A stretch of DNA of 64,000 bases. It comes from Microbacterium oxydans. GTDB taxonomy: Bacteria > Actinomycetota > Actinomycetes > Actinomycetales > Microbacteriaceae. Positions 32,545-40,988 of the stretch are shown one piece after another. A program made the position numbers and the translations under genes. The notes below the pieces were generated by a model, which saw nothing but the letters and a program-made list of their open reading frames with translations, was not told the origin of the DNA and searched no databases. The stretch is taken from assembly GCF_006540085.1 (NCBI RefSeq), contig NZ_BJOG01000011.1:1-64000 (forward strand), read 5' to 3'. How positions within the stretch are numbered: the stretch's first letter is position 1; each line of letters starts with the position of its first letter.

Positions 32545-34574
32545 TGTTTGGGTTCTATGCACGCACCATCGACGAGGCGATCGTTCGTCCGTTCTGGGCG
32601 GTCCGGATCTGGGCGCACCGCCACCCGGTGCCGTTCCGGATCCTCGCGACCATCATCCTGACGTCGTTCATGATCGGATGGCCGACGATCGCCTTCGCCG
32701 CCGAGGACTCGCCCATCCAGCTCCTCCCGGGGATCGCGGTCAAGGACAGCGCCGGCATCCCGATCGCCCAGTACGTGCAGCTGCCCCTCGACCGCGGCAA
32801 TGGGTTCGACGGCAAGCTCCTCGTCACAGGCCCGCTCGACTTCCTCTGGGCAACCCACATCTTCATCGTCTCGTGGATGCTCTGGCTCTTCGACTGGGTC
32901 ATCTCGTTTCAATGGGTCGAGTGGATCGCAACGCCGTTCGTGCTGATCTCCGAGACCATGGAGCGGGTCTTCGGTCAGATCAACTGGGTCTCGTTCGCTC
33001 TCCCGATCGCCGGCGGTATCGGGATGCTGTACATCATGCTCGGCCGCATCGGGAAGGGCGCCGGCGAGATCCTGATCAGTGTCGTCTGCGCCTGTCTTGC
33101 GGTCGGATTCCTTGCGAACCCCGTCACGAACATCACCAAGGACGGCGGATTCCTCGACACCGCGATGAAGTACGGCGGACAGATGGCCGTGATCGTCGTC
33201 ACCGACGACACCACCCAGATCGACGCCGACCCGAGCGAGACCCTGCAGACGGTGATCACCGGCCAGCTCGCCGACCTGTACGTACGAAACCCCGCCCAGG
33301 TGTTGAGCTTCGGTCACACCCTCACTGGCGACTGCGAAGCGATCTACAACGAGAAGATGAAGGGCGGCACTGAGGAGAAGGCCGGGTTCCTCTGGGTCCC
33401 CTACGAGGGCGCGATCACCATCGACGACGTCCGCGACGACGTCCGCGCCTGCGACCCCGAGGCGAAGAGCTTCAACGAGAACCCGAACTTCCTCTCCGTG
33501 ATCGGCATGGTCGTGGTGATGAACGGCTCGACGAGCATGTTCTTCCTCCCCGTCACAATCCTGCTGCTGTTCATGCTCTCGGTGATCGGCGGTCTCTGGT
33601 CCGCTCTCAAGACGATGTGGCATGTCCTCATCGGCATCCTCCCGATCAACCGCAGCGCCCTGTGGCGCTCCCTCGCTGACACTGTCATCGGGATCTCGAG
33701 CCTGGTGTTCCTCACCGTCGGCCTCGCCGGTGCGCTCAAGTTCACCAGCGAAGTCGTGAAGGCGATCGCGAACGCCGGCATCCCTCTCATGGTCCAGATG
33801 GGGTTCCTCAACATGATGGTGATCGTCATCGTGTTCATGCTGATCCGCGCGAAGGTCAGCGCCAAACGCGCGGGCCGGACCCTGGCTGAGCAACTGTCGC
33901 GCATGGGCGTTCGAGGCGGGAAAGCCTCCCCGAAGCAGCGCATGGCGGCCGCCGTTGTCGGAGGCTCGCTCGCCACCGCCGCGATCAACGGCGTCGCCCG
34001 AGTCCAGGCAGCCAAGAACACCCTCCCCGCCACAGCCGTCACCAACAACTTCGCGACGCCGAGGGCGCTGCCGTCGACCGACATTCTCACTAGCGGACAG
34101 TCGGAGCCCCCCGCACCGGAACCTGCAGCCACGCCTCCCGGCGACGGCGACGGCCCCACGGGCACGCGCGCACCGAGGAAGCCGAGCAAGGGTCCCTCCC
34201 TCGGCGCTCTCGTCAGGATTGCCCGCGGGCTTCCCGGAGGTGTGCTTGGCGTCGCTGTCGCGGCTGCGAAGGAGGTCGGCTCGGCCGCCGTCAAGAAGTC
34301 GGTCACGAAGGCAGCGAATGCGGGCTCACAGGCCCTGCAGGGGGCCTCTACGGCTCCCAAAGCTGTTCCCGCACCCACCGAGCCCTCTGCGCCCTCCGCA
34401 CCGCGGCGCATCCGTCTGAGCGAATCTGGCGCAGGGATCGTCGTGCGCCCGTCGGTCGATCGCCCGTCGACGTCGCCGACGTACCGGCTGCCCGCCAGTC
34501 GTCCCGCGATGAGGCTCTCCGCATCGCAGGATCTCCGCGCCCGGCTCGCGGCCAACCGGAGCAGTGTCCGCTGA
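32541..34574 (+). CDS. VirB6/TcpH-like polytopic channel protein
   Basis: 677 residues from ATG 32541 (a second ATG follows at 32544). A signal-like span (RILATIILTSFMIGWPTIAF), then several more, including FLWATHIFIVSWMLWLFDWV, VSFALPIAGGIGMLYIMLG, and a cluster near 330-440 (FFLPVTILLLFMLSVIGGLW, LVFLTVGLAGALKF). The C-terminal 230 residues are a cytoplasmic Pro/Ala-rich tail. The conserved extracellular loop with CEAIYNEKM is typical of TrbL/VirB6-type channels. Confidence 0.84.
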   Translation: MMFGFYARTIDEAIVRPFWAVRIWAHRHPVPFRILATIILTSFMIGWPTIAFAAEDSPIQLLPGIAVKDSAGIPIAQYVQLPLDRGNGFDGKLLVTGPLDFLWATHIFIVSWMLWLFDWVISFQWVEWIATPFVLISETMERVFGQINWVSFALPIAGGIGMLYIMLGRIGKGAGEILISVVCACLAVGFLANPVTNITKDGGFLDTAMKYGGQMAVIVVTDDTTQIDADPSETLQTVITGQLADLYVRNPAQVLSFGHTLTGDCEAIYNEKMKGGTEEKAGFLWVPYEGAITIDDVRDDVRACDPEAKSFNENPNFLSVIGMVVVMNGSTSMFFLPVTILLLFMLSVIGGLWSALKTMWHVLIGILPINRSALWRSLADTVIGISSLVFLTVGLAGALKFTSEVVKAIANAGIPLMVQMGFLNMMVIVIVFMLIRAKVSAKRAGRTLAEQLSRMGVRGGKASPKQRMAAAVVGGSLATAAINGVARVQAAKNTLPATAVTNNFATPRALPSTDILTSGQSEPPAPEPAATPPGDGDGPTGTRAPRKPSKGPSLGALVRIARGLPGGVLGVAVAAAKEVGSAAVKKSVTKAANAGSQALQGASTAPKAVPAPTEPSAPSAPRRIRLSESGAGIVVRPSVDRPSTSPTYRLPASRPAMRLSASQDLRARLAANRSSVR

Positions 34575-34575
34575 G

Positions 34576-35745
34576 ATGAACTGGAAATCGCTGCTCGTCG
34601 TCCCCGCCCTGTTCGTCATCGCGCCTGCACTTGCGGTGATAGCTATCGTCGCGACGCTGTTCATCGCGGTGGCGACAGGGGGAGGGAACGGTCAGAGCTG
34701 CGCCGCCGTCGATTCCAGCGTGCAGACGCTCGAGGTGACGAGCTCGACAGGCCAGAGCGTTACGCTCGGACCCGAGCAGCTGGCCAACGCCCGCGTCATC
34801 ATCGAGGTCGCCGCCGAGCAGAAGATCCCCGCCACGGGCGTCAAGATCGCCCTCATCACGACGCTCGTCGAGTCGAAGCTGAAGATGTACGCCAACAGCA
34901 GCGTTCCCGAGAGCCTCGAGTACCCGCACCAGGCCGTGGGCAGTGACCACGACTCCGTCAACATCTTCCAGCAGCGCCCCTCCTCCGGGTGGGGCACCGT
35001 CGCGGAGCTCATGGACGTCCGCTACTCGGCGCGCGCGTTCTTCGGCGGCCCCGAGGGACCGAATGGCGGCAGCCCGCGCGGACTTCTCGACATCAAAGAC
35101 TGGGAGAGCATGCCTCTTGGCGACGCCGCCCAGCGCGTCCAGGTCAGTGCATTCCCCGACCGTTACGAGGCCTGGGTCGGGGCGGCCGAGATCATCTCCA
35201 CCACCCTCGGCGGCGGTGGAGAGTGCGAGCCCAGTGGCGGTAACGGTCAGGCCGCTCTCCCCCTGAACCCTCCCTACATGATGACCAGCGGCTTCGGCCC
35301 TCGAGCCGGTCAGGGCAACGCGAGCCGCTGGCATGCGGCCGTCGACCTGGTCAACCCTGGTGGAGCCTGCGAGAAGCCCGTCTACGCCGTCCTGGACGGA
35401 GTCGTGACCCGGTCCGACTTCCTCTGGCTGTCGATCAAACACCCGGACGGCTTCACGGTGTCCTACCTGCACATGTACGAGAAAGACCACCTCGTGAACG
35501 TCGGCGACCAGGTCAAAGCGGGGCAGCAGATCGGCGTCGTCGGCAACGGTGGCTCTGAGCAGGGGCTCAGCTTCGGTTGCCACCTGGATCTCCGTATTGA
35601 CGTCACCGGCAACACCAACCCGCAGGTTGCGCAGCTACCGACTGTCGCGGACGTCGGCGGCGATCCCAACTGGGCCAACTTCGTCCACCCTGTCGACTTC
35701 ATGCGGATCTTCGGAATCGAACTCCTCGAGGCTGGGCAAGGATAA
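34576..35745 (+). CDS. transglycosylase-like/M23 peptidase conjugation hydrolase
   Basis: About 389 residues from ATG 34576 (GTG 34564 overlapping the previous stop is possible). A membrane anchor (LLVVPALFVIAPALAVIAIV), then a lysozyme-like domain (GVKIALITTLVESKLKMYAN, VNIFQQRPSSGWG, SVSAFP-type end), then an M23 domain (MTSGFGPRAGQGN, WHAAVDLV, HMYEKDHLVNVGDQ, CHLDLRI) keeping the His/Asp zinc ligands. It opens the cell wall for the secretion channel. Last clear gene of the conjugation operon. Confidence 0.87.
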   Translation: MNWKSLLVVPALFVIAPALAVIAIVATLFIAVATGGGNGQSCAAVDSSVQTLEVTSSTGQSVTLGPEQLANARVIIEVAAEQKIPATGVKIALITTLVESKLKMYANSSVPESLEYPHQAVGSDHDSVNIFQQRPSSGWGTVAELMDVRYSARAFFGGPEGPNGGSPRGLLDIKDWESMPLGDAAQRVQVSAFPDRYEAWVGAAEIISTTLGGGGECEPSGGNGQAALPLNPPYMMTSGFGPRAGQGNASRWHAAVDLVNPGGACEKPVYAVLDGVVTRSDFLWLSIKHPDGFTVSYLHMYEKDHLVNVGDQVKAGQQIGVVGNGGSEQGLSFGCHLDLRIDVTGNTNPQVAQLPTVADVGGDPNWANFVHPVDFMRIFGIELLEAGQG

Positions 35746-35772
35746 TAGGAAGCGCTCGGAGGGGGTGCCGGG

Positions 35773-35806
35773 TAAACTCAACGCACCCGACAGAAAAAGA
35801 CAAAAC
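35773..35806 (+). promoter_or_regulatory. promoter with GAAAAAGACA leader motif
   Basis: TAAACT (35773-35778) could be a -10; no clear -35. GAAAAAGACAAAAC (35793-35806) matches the motif at 27767 in 14 of 14 bases. GATTTCCGGTCTCG follows, echoing CTTGTCCGATCTCG at the other site. The gene at 35867 follows with GAGGAGAG ahead of its GTG. Confidence 0.5.
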
Positions 35807-35866
35807 GGCGGATTTCCGGTCTCGTCGTCTTGCATTTTCAAGACTTCCCCGAGGAGAGATCTCGAC

Positions 35867-36430
35867 GTGGCTGCCATTGGAGCCCCCGACTCCGCCTCGC
35901 CCGACGCCGCACCCGAAAGCCGCCTACAGGGCTTCTGGATCCGCACGTCCGACCATGAGCGGCTCAAAGCCGCGTGGTGGGCGACACAGACCGTGCCCAC
36001 CCTGGGCGCCCTGATCTCCGAGATCGAATGCGCCGAAGCTAATCGCCTCGAGCAGGACTTCAACGATGGACAGCCGTTCCCGCCGGCACCCCGCGGAGCC
36101 CGCGGACGCAAGGCCGGCGATAATGCCGACTACCGCATGCACAGCTACTACATCCCGACGACACCGCACCGGCGGCTACTCGCCGCCTGGTGGTGGACGC
36201 GCCAGGAGAGCGGTGGCTACGCCTCCGTCTCGGCGCTCATGGCCGAGCGGATCCCCGCTCGAGCAGAGGAGCTCGAGCGCGAGTTCAACGCCGGCAACCC
36301 GTTCCCGCCGGCGCCTAAATCGGCCCGCGGGGTAGACCCTGCAGCTGCACGCCGGCAGTCAGAAAAGCTCTCGGCGCAGTGGCAGCGAGCTCGTGAAGTT
36401 CGGGACGCCGACGCCGCATCCTCCGAGTAG
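35867..36430 (+). CDS. tandem RHH-domain protein (ParB-like)
   Basis: 187 residues, GTG start with GAGGAGAG eight bases upstream. It contains two copies of one module: LQGFWIRTSDHERLKAAWWA ... FNDGQPFPPAPRGAR (about 20-83) and MHSYYIPTTPHRRLLAAWWW ... FNAGNPFPPAPKSAR (about 90-160). The pattern (GF, L.AAW, L..EFN.G.PFPPAP) is that of the C-terminal ribbon-helix-helix domain of small actinobacterial plasmid ParB proteins, here duplicated in one chain. It lies just before the second set of TAGGCA and GTTGTC repeats, its likely binding site. Could act in partition or transfer-site binding. Confidence 0.72.
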   Translation: MAAIGAPDSASPDAAPESRLQGFWIRTSDHERLKAAWWATQTVPTLGALISEIECAEANRLEQDFNDGQPFPPAPRGARGRKAGDNADYRMHSYYIPTTPHRRLLAAWWWTRQESGGYASVSALMAERIPARAEELEREFNAGNPFPPAPKSARGVDPAAARRQSEKLSAQWQRAREVRDADAASSE

Positions 36431-36800
36431 CCTCCGATCTCATCGGAGTTGTCAGAAGTCTCACGAGAGTTGTCGTGGATCTTCCGCGGAATCATGCGGG
36501 ACGAGGCCCGACAGGTCGGTGAGAATCACTGACAACTGCCGTGAGAACGGAGCTAGGCACCCGGTAGGCATTCCTTGAATACGGGGTAGGTATTCCCTGT
36601 GAGAAGGGGGTTTAGGCTTCCTTCCGCTCCTCATCCTTCCGGTGCTCAGGAAGCCTATCACCCTTGTCAAGAGGGTGCGAGGTGTGCGCAAGTTGGGCTG
36701 CCAGTTGAAAAACAAGGTGGCATGTCCGATCCAGCCGCAGAACAGCACCTATGACCCGTAGAGGCATGAAAAATGCATGCCCGTAGCGAAGGGATTAGGC
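36431..36800. repeat. repeat-rich intergenic region, candidate transfer/partition site
   Basis: No gene. Features in order: inverted repeat CTCCGAT (36432-36438)/ATCGGAG (36442-36448); GTTGTC at 36448-36453 and 36469-36474, 21 bp apart, with inverted GACAAC at 36531-36536; TAGGCA at 36554-36559 and 36565-36570 (11 bp apart) and TAGGTA at 36587-36592; inverted repeat TAGGCTTCC (36613-36621)/GGAAGCCTA (36649-36657); hairpin CACCC/GGGTG (36659-36677); TAGGCA at 36796-36801. Phased repeats next to an FtsK-like transfer gene and an RHH gene suggest a protein-binding locus. Confidence 0.65.
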
Positions 36801-38921
36801 ATGCGATCTGGCATCGACGTGAAACCGGAGGTGGTCGGGGAAGTCGCAGTCCGATCCCTGCCGCGTCGCCCCATGCTCTGGCCGAAGCGCGTCACCGTTG
36901 TCCTGGTGCTCACCCTGCTCCTGGTCGGCTTCCTCGGTCTCACCGGCCGCACCGACCAGGTCGCACTCGCCATCACGGTTGCAGTACTTCTGATCGCGGC
37001 GATCATCACGCTCGGGCACCGGAAGTGGCAGCGGGGCCGATCGATCGACAAGACGATCGAGGCGATCAACGCAGCCATCCGAACGGCAGCACCGACACGC
37101 GACCTGGTCACGGCGAAACGGTGGCGGAAGGACGAACGCAGCGATCACCCCGTGTGGATCGGCATCCCCTACTTGTTCCGGATCGCGTACCCCGCTGATG
37201 TCATCGACTCCGATCCGCACTTCCTCGACACCCTCGTCGTGCAGGTCTCCAACCGGATGGGCGTGCCCTACCGAGTGGCGAAGAATGACTCGAGGAACTG
37301 CATCGTCGACCTCGTCGTCGACGACACCGAGCCGGAGGAGACCGACTCCGAGAAGGACGAGCTCAGCACGATCATCAGTGCCGAGATACCGGACGCGACG
37401 GTGACGACGATCGAGCGCGACGCCGAGGGGGCGATCACCAAGCTCGAGTTCGGCTGGCAACCGAAGCAGTCCGCGCGAGCGTCGAAGGCCTACATCCAGA
37501 AGAACGTCACCTCGGTGATCCGCGAGGTCGTGAATGACTCCTCACTCGTCGGCGTCTACGACATCGCCGATCGCAAGGGCACGTTGATGCCTCTCACCCC
37601 GCTTGCGGACCGGATCCCCAACCCGCCGCGCAACGAGGCGGATCCGATGAAGGTCGTCTTCGGTCGGTTCCGTAGCGGCCGGGAGTGCATCTGGGATCTC
37701 GACGCCCCCATCCCGCACCTGCTCATCGTCGGCGGCACCGGTGGTGGAAAGACGGTGCTGCTGCTGACGTTGCTGATGAAGCTGCCGATTTCGAAGAAGA
37801 TGCGGCAACTGTTCCGCTCGGAGCTTCGTGCCGCACTCGCGGATCTCGATGTGGAACACCACAAACTCGAGGAGTACTACGGCGGGGTCGAGATCTACCC
37901 GATCGACCCGAAGCGACTGGGTCTGTTCGACCTGGATCTCATCCCCGGCGCCCACAAGGCGGCTACCCGTGAAGTCGGCATCACCGAGATGCTGCTCACG
38001 GTGAAGGAGCGGATGGACGAGAGGTACGCCTTCCTCGAGAAGTACGGCCCGCATCTGCGCAAGGTCCTCCCGCCCCTGATCCTCGTGATCGACGAGGGTG
38101 AAGAGGTCAACGAGATCCTCAACGACTGGTGGCAGTCGGGGGAGGGGAAAGAGCACTGGTGCGCTCGGTTCGGACTCGAGAAGCCACCGTCCGGTACCAA
38201 GCACCCCGTCATGCGGATGCTCGGCTCGGTTCTCCGCCTCGGTCGCGAGGCCCGGGTGCACGTCATCCTCGCGAGCCAGCAGGCAGCATCATCGTGGCTG
38301 AGCACCAGCTCCCGCTCACAGTTCGCGGTCCGCATCGCCCTCCGCAACCTCGAGGCCTCCACCTCGATGATGACCTTCGGCTCCTTGGCTGCCACCGAAG
38401 GGCTCGAATCTGTTGCCGGCCGCGCCTGGGTCTCCATCGGCATGGGAGTAACGCCCGAGCACGCGCAGATCTTCTGGACTCCCAAACTGGAGAAGAACCT
38501 GCAGGACCACGACCGCAAGATCCTCCACGGTCTCGGCATCAAGCTCAAGGACGATGCGGACTACCAGCCGCCCGTCGACGTCGACGAGTACATCGTCGAA
38601 CCCGAGAAGCTCGATCCGACAACTCCCGAGATGGCCACTGCTGCCGTGCCGGACCCAGAACTCTCCGAAGAACAACAGGAGAGCGAAAGCGGGGATGGGC
38701 TGCAGAGCTTCGAGCTCGCCGTCAGCGACCTCGAGCCAGGCATGACGATCCTCGTCGACGTCAACGGGGACACCCTGACCGCAACCATCGACGCGGTCGA
38801 CGCTGACGAAGATGACGACGGGTACACGCGGATCTCGTTCACCACAGAGTCCGGCGAAGAACGGCTGTCGTCACGCCCAGACGATGACGAGGTCACCATC
38901 CTCCTCAGCCCGGGGCGATAG
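36801..38921 (+). CDS. FtsK-like coupling protein / DNA translocase
   Basis: About 706 residues (an ATG at 36777 adds 8; 36801 is preferred because GAAGGGA lies just upstream). Two membrane spans near 30-75, then an N-terminal segment and the motor domain: Walker A IVGGTGGGKTVLLLT (about 307-321) and Walker B PPLILVIDEGEE (about 424-435), with SQQAASSWLS sensor-type sequence. It fits TcpA-type coupling proteins, which pump plasmid DNA through the secretion channel. The C-terminal 130 residues are acidic and extended. No intact relaxase gene is seen in the window. Confidence 0.88.
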   Translation: MRSGIDVKPEVVGEVAVRSLPRRPMLWPKRVTVVLVLTLLLVGFLGLTGRTDQVALAITVAVLLIAAIITLGHRKWQRGRSIDKTIEAINAAIRTAAPTRDLVTAKRWRKDERSDHPVWIGIPYLFRIAYPADVIDSDPHFLDTLVVQVSNRMGVPYRVAKNDSRNCIVDLVVDDTEPEETDSEKDELSTIISAEIPDATVTTIERDAEGAITKLEFGWQPKQSARASKAYIQKNVTSVIREVVNDSSLVGVYDIADRKGTLMPLTPLADRIPNPPRNEADPMKVVFGRFRSGRECIWDLDAPIPHLLIVGGTGGGKTVLLLTLLMKLPISKKMRQLFRSELRAALADLDVEHHKLEEYYGGVEIYPIDPKRLGLFDLDLIPGAHKAATREVGITEMLLTVKERMDERYAFLEKYGPHLRKVLPPLILVIDEGEEVNEILNDWWQSGEGKEHWCARFGLEKPPSGTKHPVMRMLGSVLRLGREARVHVILASQQAASSWLSTSSRSQFAVRIALRNLEASTSMMTFGSLAATEGLESVAGRAWVSIGMGVTPEHAQIFWTPKLEKNLQDHDRKILHGLGIKLKDDADYQPPVDVDEYIVEPEKLDPTTPEMATAAVPDPELSEEQQESESGDGLQSFELAVSDLEPGMTILVDVNGDTLTATIDAVDADEDDDGYTRISFTTESGEERLSSRPDDDEVTILLSPGR

Positions 38922-38927
38922 CCGGCC

Positions 38928-39089
38928 ATGGCAGACAAGGCAGCTCGCGTGCACGGACCAATGGCCGGCGCGCGAGCTGCCTGCGGTCGTCGCGACGTCA
39001 GCATCAGCACCGATTGGAGTCGCGCCACCTGTGCCGATTGCCACGCCGCGCGGCGGGCTGATGAGGCGTCCGGCGCCTTAGTGGGATAG
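38928..39089 (+). CDS. 53-residue Cys-rich small protein
   Basis: A short gene starting MADKAARVHGPMAGARAACG, then STDWSRATCADCHAARRADE. Cysteines C19, C35 and C38 with a His give a small zinc-finger-like pattern seen in many actinophage and plasmid micro-proteins (HGP...CG...TC..C). It lies 6 bp after the coupling protein and runs 12 bp into the convergent SRAP pseudogene. Confidence 0.5.
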   Translation: MADKAARVHGPMAGARAACGRRDVSISTDWSRATCADCHAARRADEASGALVG

Positions 39090-39793
39090 AGGTTCGAGCA
39101 GCTGCGGCCCGTTGTCGCTGACCCTGAACGGCGCGACCTCGTCGAAGGTGAGGGTGGACGCCTCGGCAACGCCCGCACGTACCGCCTCGTCGACGAGCTC
39201 CTGTGTGCCGACGATGCTCGGATCCATCCAGTGCAGCCACATGTGCTGCGGGAGGATCACGGGGTTCCGGTCGTGGATCCCCTCGAGCGTTTCGACCGCA
39301 TCCGATGTGAGGATCGTCGCGGTGAGCTTCCATCGGTTCGGATCATCCTCGGCCGCCGTTCGATCGACCCACCAGCTGTAGAGGCCGGCGAAACCGAGCA
39401 GCTGCCCCTCCGGGTGATGGATGAACCATGGCTGTTTGGACCCGCGCTCGCCCGTCCATTCGAAGAATCCGTGAGCGGGGATGATCGCCCGGTGTGATTG
39501 GACGGGTTTCCGCCAGGTGGTCTTCTCGAGGATGCCTTCGGCTTTCGCGTTGTGGGTCGCGAACTTCAGTTTGAGCTCCTTCGACCAGGACGGCACCAGC
39601 GACCATCGAGCACGCTCGAATCGGAGCTCCCCAGTCTTGGCGGAGTCGAGCAGGATCGGGATGTCCTGGGTCGGGCGATGTTGTAGCTGGATTCCCAGTC
39701 GGGGGACCACTCCTCGGGGCGCCGCCCCGTCTCGGTGACGAACTCGGTGATCTGTTCATTCACGGAATCTGAGAGCGCATAGCGGCCGCACAT
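39078..39793 (-). pseudogene. SRAP (YedK/HMCES-like) gene with frameshift
   Basis: Encodes an abasic-site-sensing SRAP protein: starts MCGRYALSDSVNEQI (catalytic Cys2) and reads to WESSYNIA at codon 40, where the frame breaks; the other frame continues PTQDIPILLDSA, then ARWSLVPSWSKELK, HGFFEWTG (catalytic Glu region) and a normal end. The join expects SYNIAPTQ but the DNA reads GCCCGACC, one C short of GCCCCGACC. A single missing base near 39672 is the only lesion, so this is either a recent pseudogene or a homopolymer sequencing error. SRAP proteins crosslink abasic sites in ssDNA and are common on conjugative plasmids. Confidence 0.85.
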
Positions 39794-39834
39794 GTCTCGC
39801 AGGATAGCCCCGGCGTCCGACACGGGATAGACGA

Positions 39835-39884
39835 TCTTGTCTAATTTACATATAGGAGCTAGTCTCCTACATGAGAAAAAAGAC
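39835..39884 (+). promoter_or_regulatory. promoter/operator with palindrome and GAAAAAAGACA
   Basis: TTTACA (39845-39850) could be a -35, with CTACAT (39867-39872) 16 bp away as -10; alternatively TACATA (39847-39852) is itself a -10. Palindrome TAGGAG (39853-39858)/CTCCTA (39864-39869) overlaps the promoter, suggesting a repressor site. GAAAAAAGACA (39875-39885) follows, one A longer than the motif at 7860, 27767 and 35793. Confidence 0.5.
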
Positions 39885-39956
39885 AGATGAATGTTGTCCG
39901 AGTTCGATCGCTCCCGGCACCCATGGCAGGCAGAACTCGACGTGAAGGAGAAAACG

Positions 39957-40235
39957 ATGGCGAACAACAGCACCGAAGAGGACCCGCTCCTCCTGATGAT
40001 GATCGGTATGGGGATGCTGTTCCTCGCTCCGACGGCCCTCATCCTGGAGCCCGTACGCGCATGGGCAATCAGTAACGGTGTCTTCGTGACGGGGGAGAGC
40101 GTCGTCCTGCAGCTGTGGGACGGGGCCGGCCTCGACATCTGGCGCTTGGTGATCGCGGCCGCCGTGGTGATCACGGCCCTCGCGTTGATCGTTACCGGTA
40201 TCCGGAAGAAGCAGAAGGAAACCCGTCGTGTGTGA
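39957..40235 (+). CDS. two-TM membrane protein
   Basis: 92 residues; AAGGAG precedes the ATG. Spans at about 10-32 (LLLMMIGMGMLFLAPTALIL) and 62-83 (RLVIAAAVVITALALIVTGI), basic C-terminus (RKKQKETRR). Not recognised. First gene of the accessory operon; its end overlaps the next gene by 8 bp. Confidence 0.62.
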   Translation: MANNSTEEDPLLLMMIGMGMLFLAPTALILEPVRAWAISNGVFVTGESVVLQLWDGAGLDIWRLVIAAAVVITALALIVTGIRKKQKETRRV

Positions 40236-40986
40236 CCCGAAGCCCGGACCTCGCTGCAGCGCTCACACCGCGCAAGAGCTGAAGTCGGCCGCCCACCGCC
40301 TTGGCGCAGCCGAGGCCGAGCTCGAGCGGTTCCCCGACGACCACAACTCACGCCGGCGGGCAGACCAGGCGCAGCGGAACTATGCCGCCAAGCTCGCTGC
40401 CTACGACTCCTCCCCGCGCGGGCAACGGGATCTGCAGAACGAGATCCGCACAAGCTCAGACCCCGATTCTGCCGCCGTCGACGAGCTGCGTACCCGGCTC
40501 TATGTCGGCCGCGCGACGCGCATCGCTCAGAAACGCGCGCTCGCACGAGCCAAGGGTCTATCGACGGAGGAGGAGAATCTGGACGTGGCGAAGGCGCTCC
40601 GCCGACTGCGGCACCCCGACGGCGGATACACGCGCGACCCACGCACCGGGCGTGAGGTCGGCATGGGTTTCTTCGTATCTCCCTACCCGGACCGGGAGCG
40701 CCCGATCCCCGCCGACGACCTCAGCTTCCGCGACGTGCGTGGGTTCGCTCGCGACAACGCGGATCTCCTCACCCGGGATGGCCACTACGAAGGCGCCTGG
40801 CATGACCCCGACACTGGGGTTGTATCCCTGGACGTCTCCATCCGCGTCGAGTCGGCCGAGGAAGCTCGACGACTCTGCCAAGAACACCAGCAGGCCGCGT
40901 TCTACGACCCCCAGATGGGCGGCTCGGTGAACGTGACCAACAGCGGCGGCCGCGAACGCATCGCCGCACAGATCGAAGGGAACTGA
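40228..40986 (+). CDS. hypothetical protein, MCDPKPGPRC family
   Basis: 252 residues, GTG start. Begins MCDPKPGPRCSAHT, a Cys-x7-Cys-xx-His opening I know from hypothetical actinobacterial plasmid/phage proteins of unknown role. Helical N-terminal half (LKSAAHRLGAAEAELERFP), then mixed alpha/beta (GYTRDPRTGREVGMGFFVSP, AFYDPQMGGSVNVTNSGG). No catalytic motif seen. Confidence 0.6.
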   Translation: MCDPKPGPRCSAHTAQELKSAAHRLGAAEAELERFPDDHNSRRRADQAQRNYAAKLAAYDSSPRGQRDLQNEIRTSSDPDSAAVDELRTRLYVGRATRIAQKRALARAKGLSTEEENLDVAKALRRLRHPDGGYTRDPRTGREVGMGFFVSPYPDRERPIPADDLSFRDVRGFARDNADLLTRDGHYEGAWHDPDTGVVSLDVSIRVESAEEARRLCQEHQQAAFYDPQMGGSVNVTNSGGRERIAAQIEGN

Positions 40987-40988
40987 TC

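Noticed and set aside
29758..32562. 934-codon minus-strand frame opposite the VirB4-like gene
   Set aside because: Antisense shadow; the plus strand has P-loop, ribosome site and overlapping neighbours.
36777..36800. ATG at 36777 as the coupling-protein start
   Set aside because: Its ribosome site is poorly spaced; the ATG at 36801 has GAAGGGA at a good distance. Not excluded experimentally.
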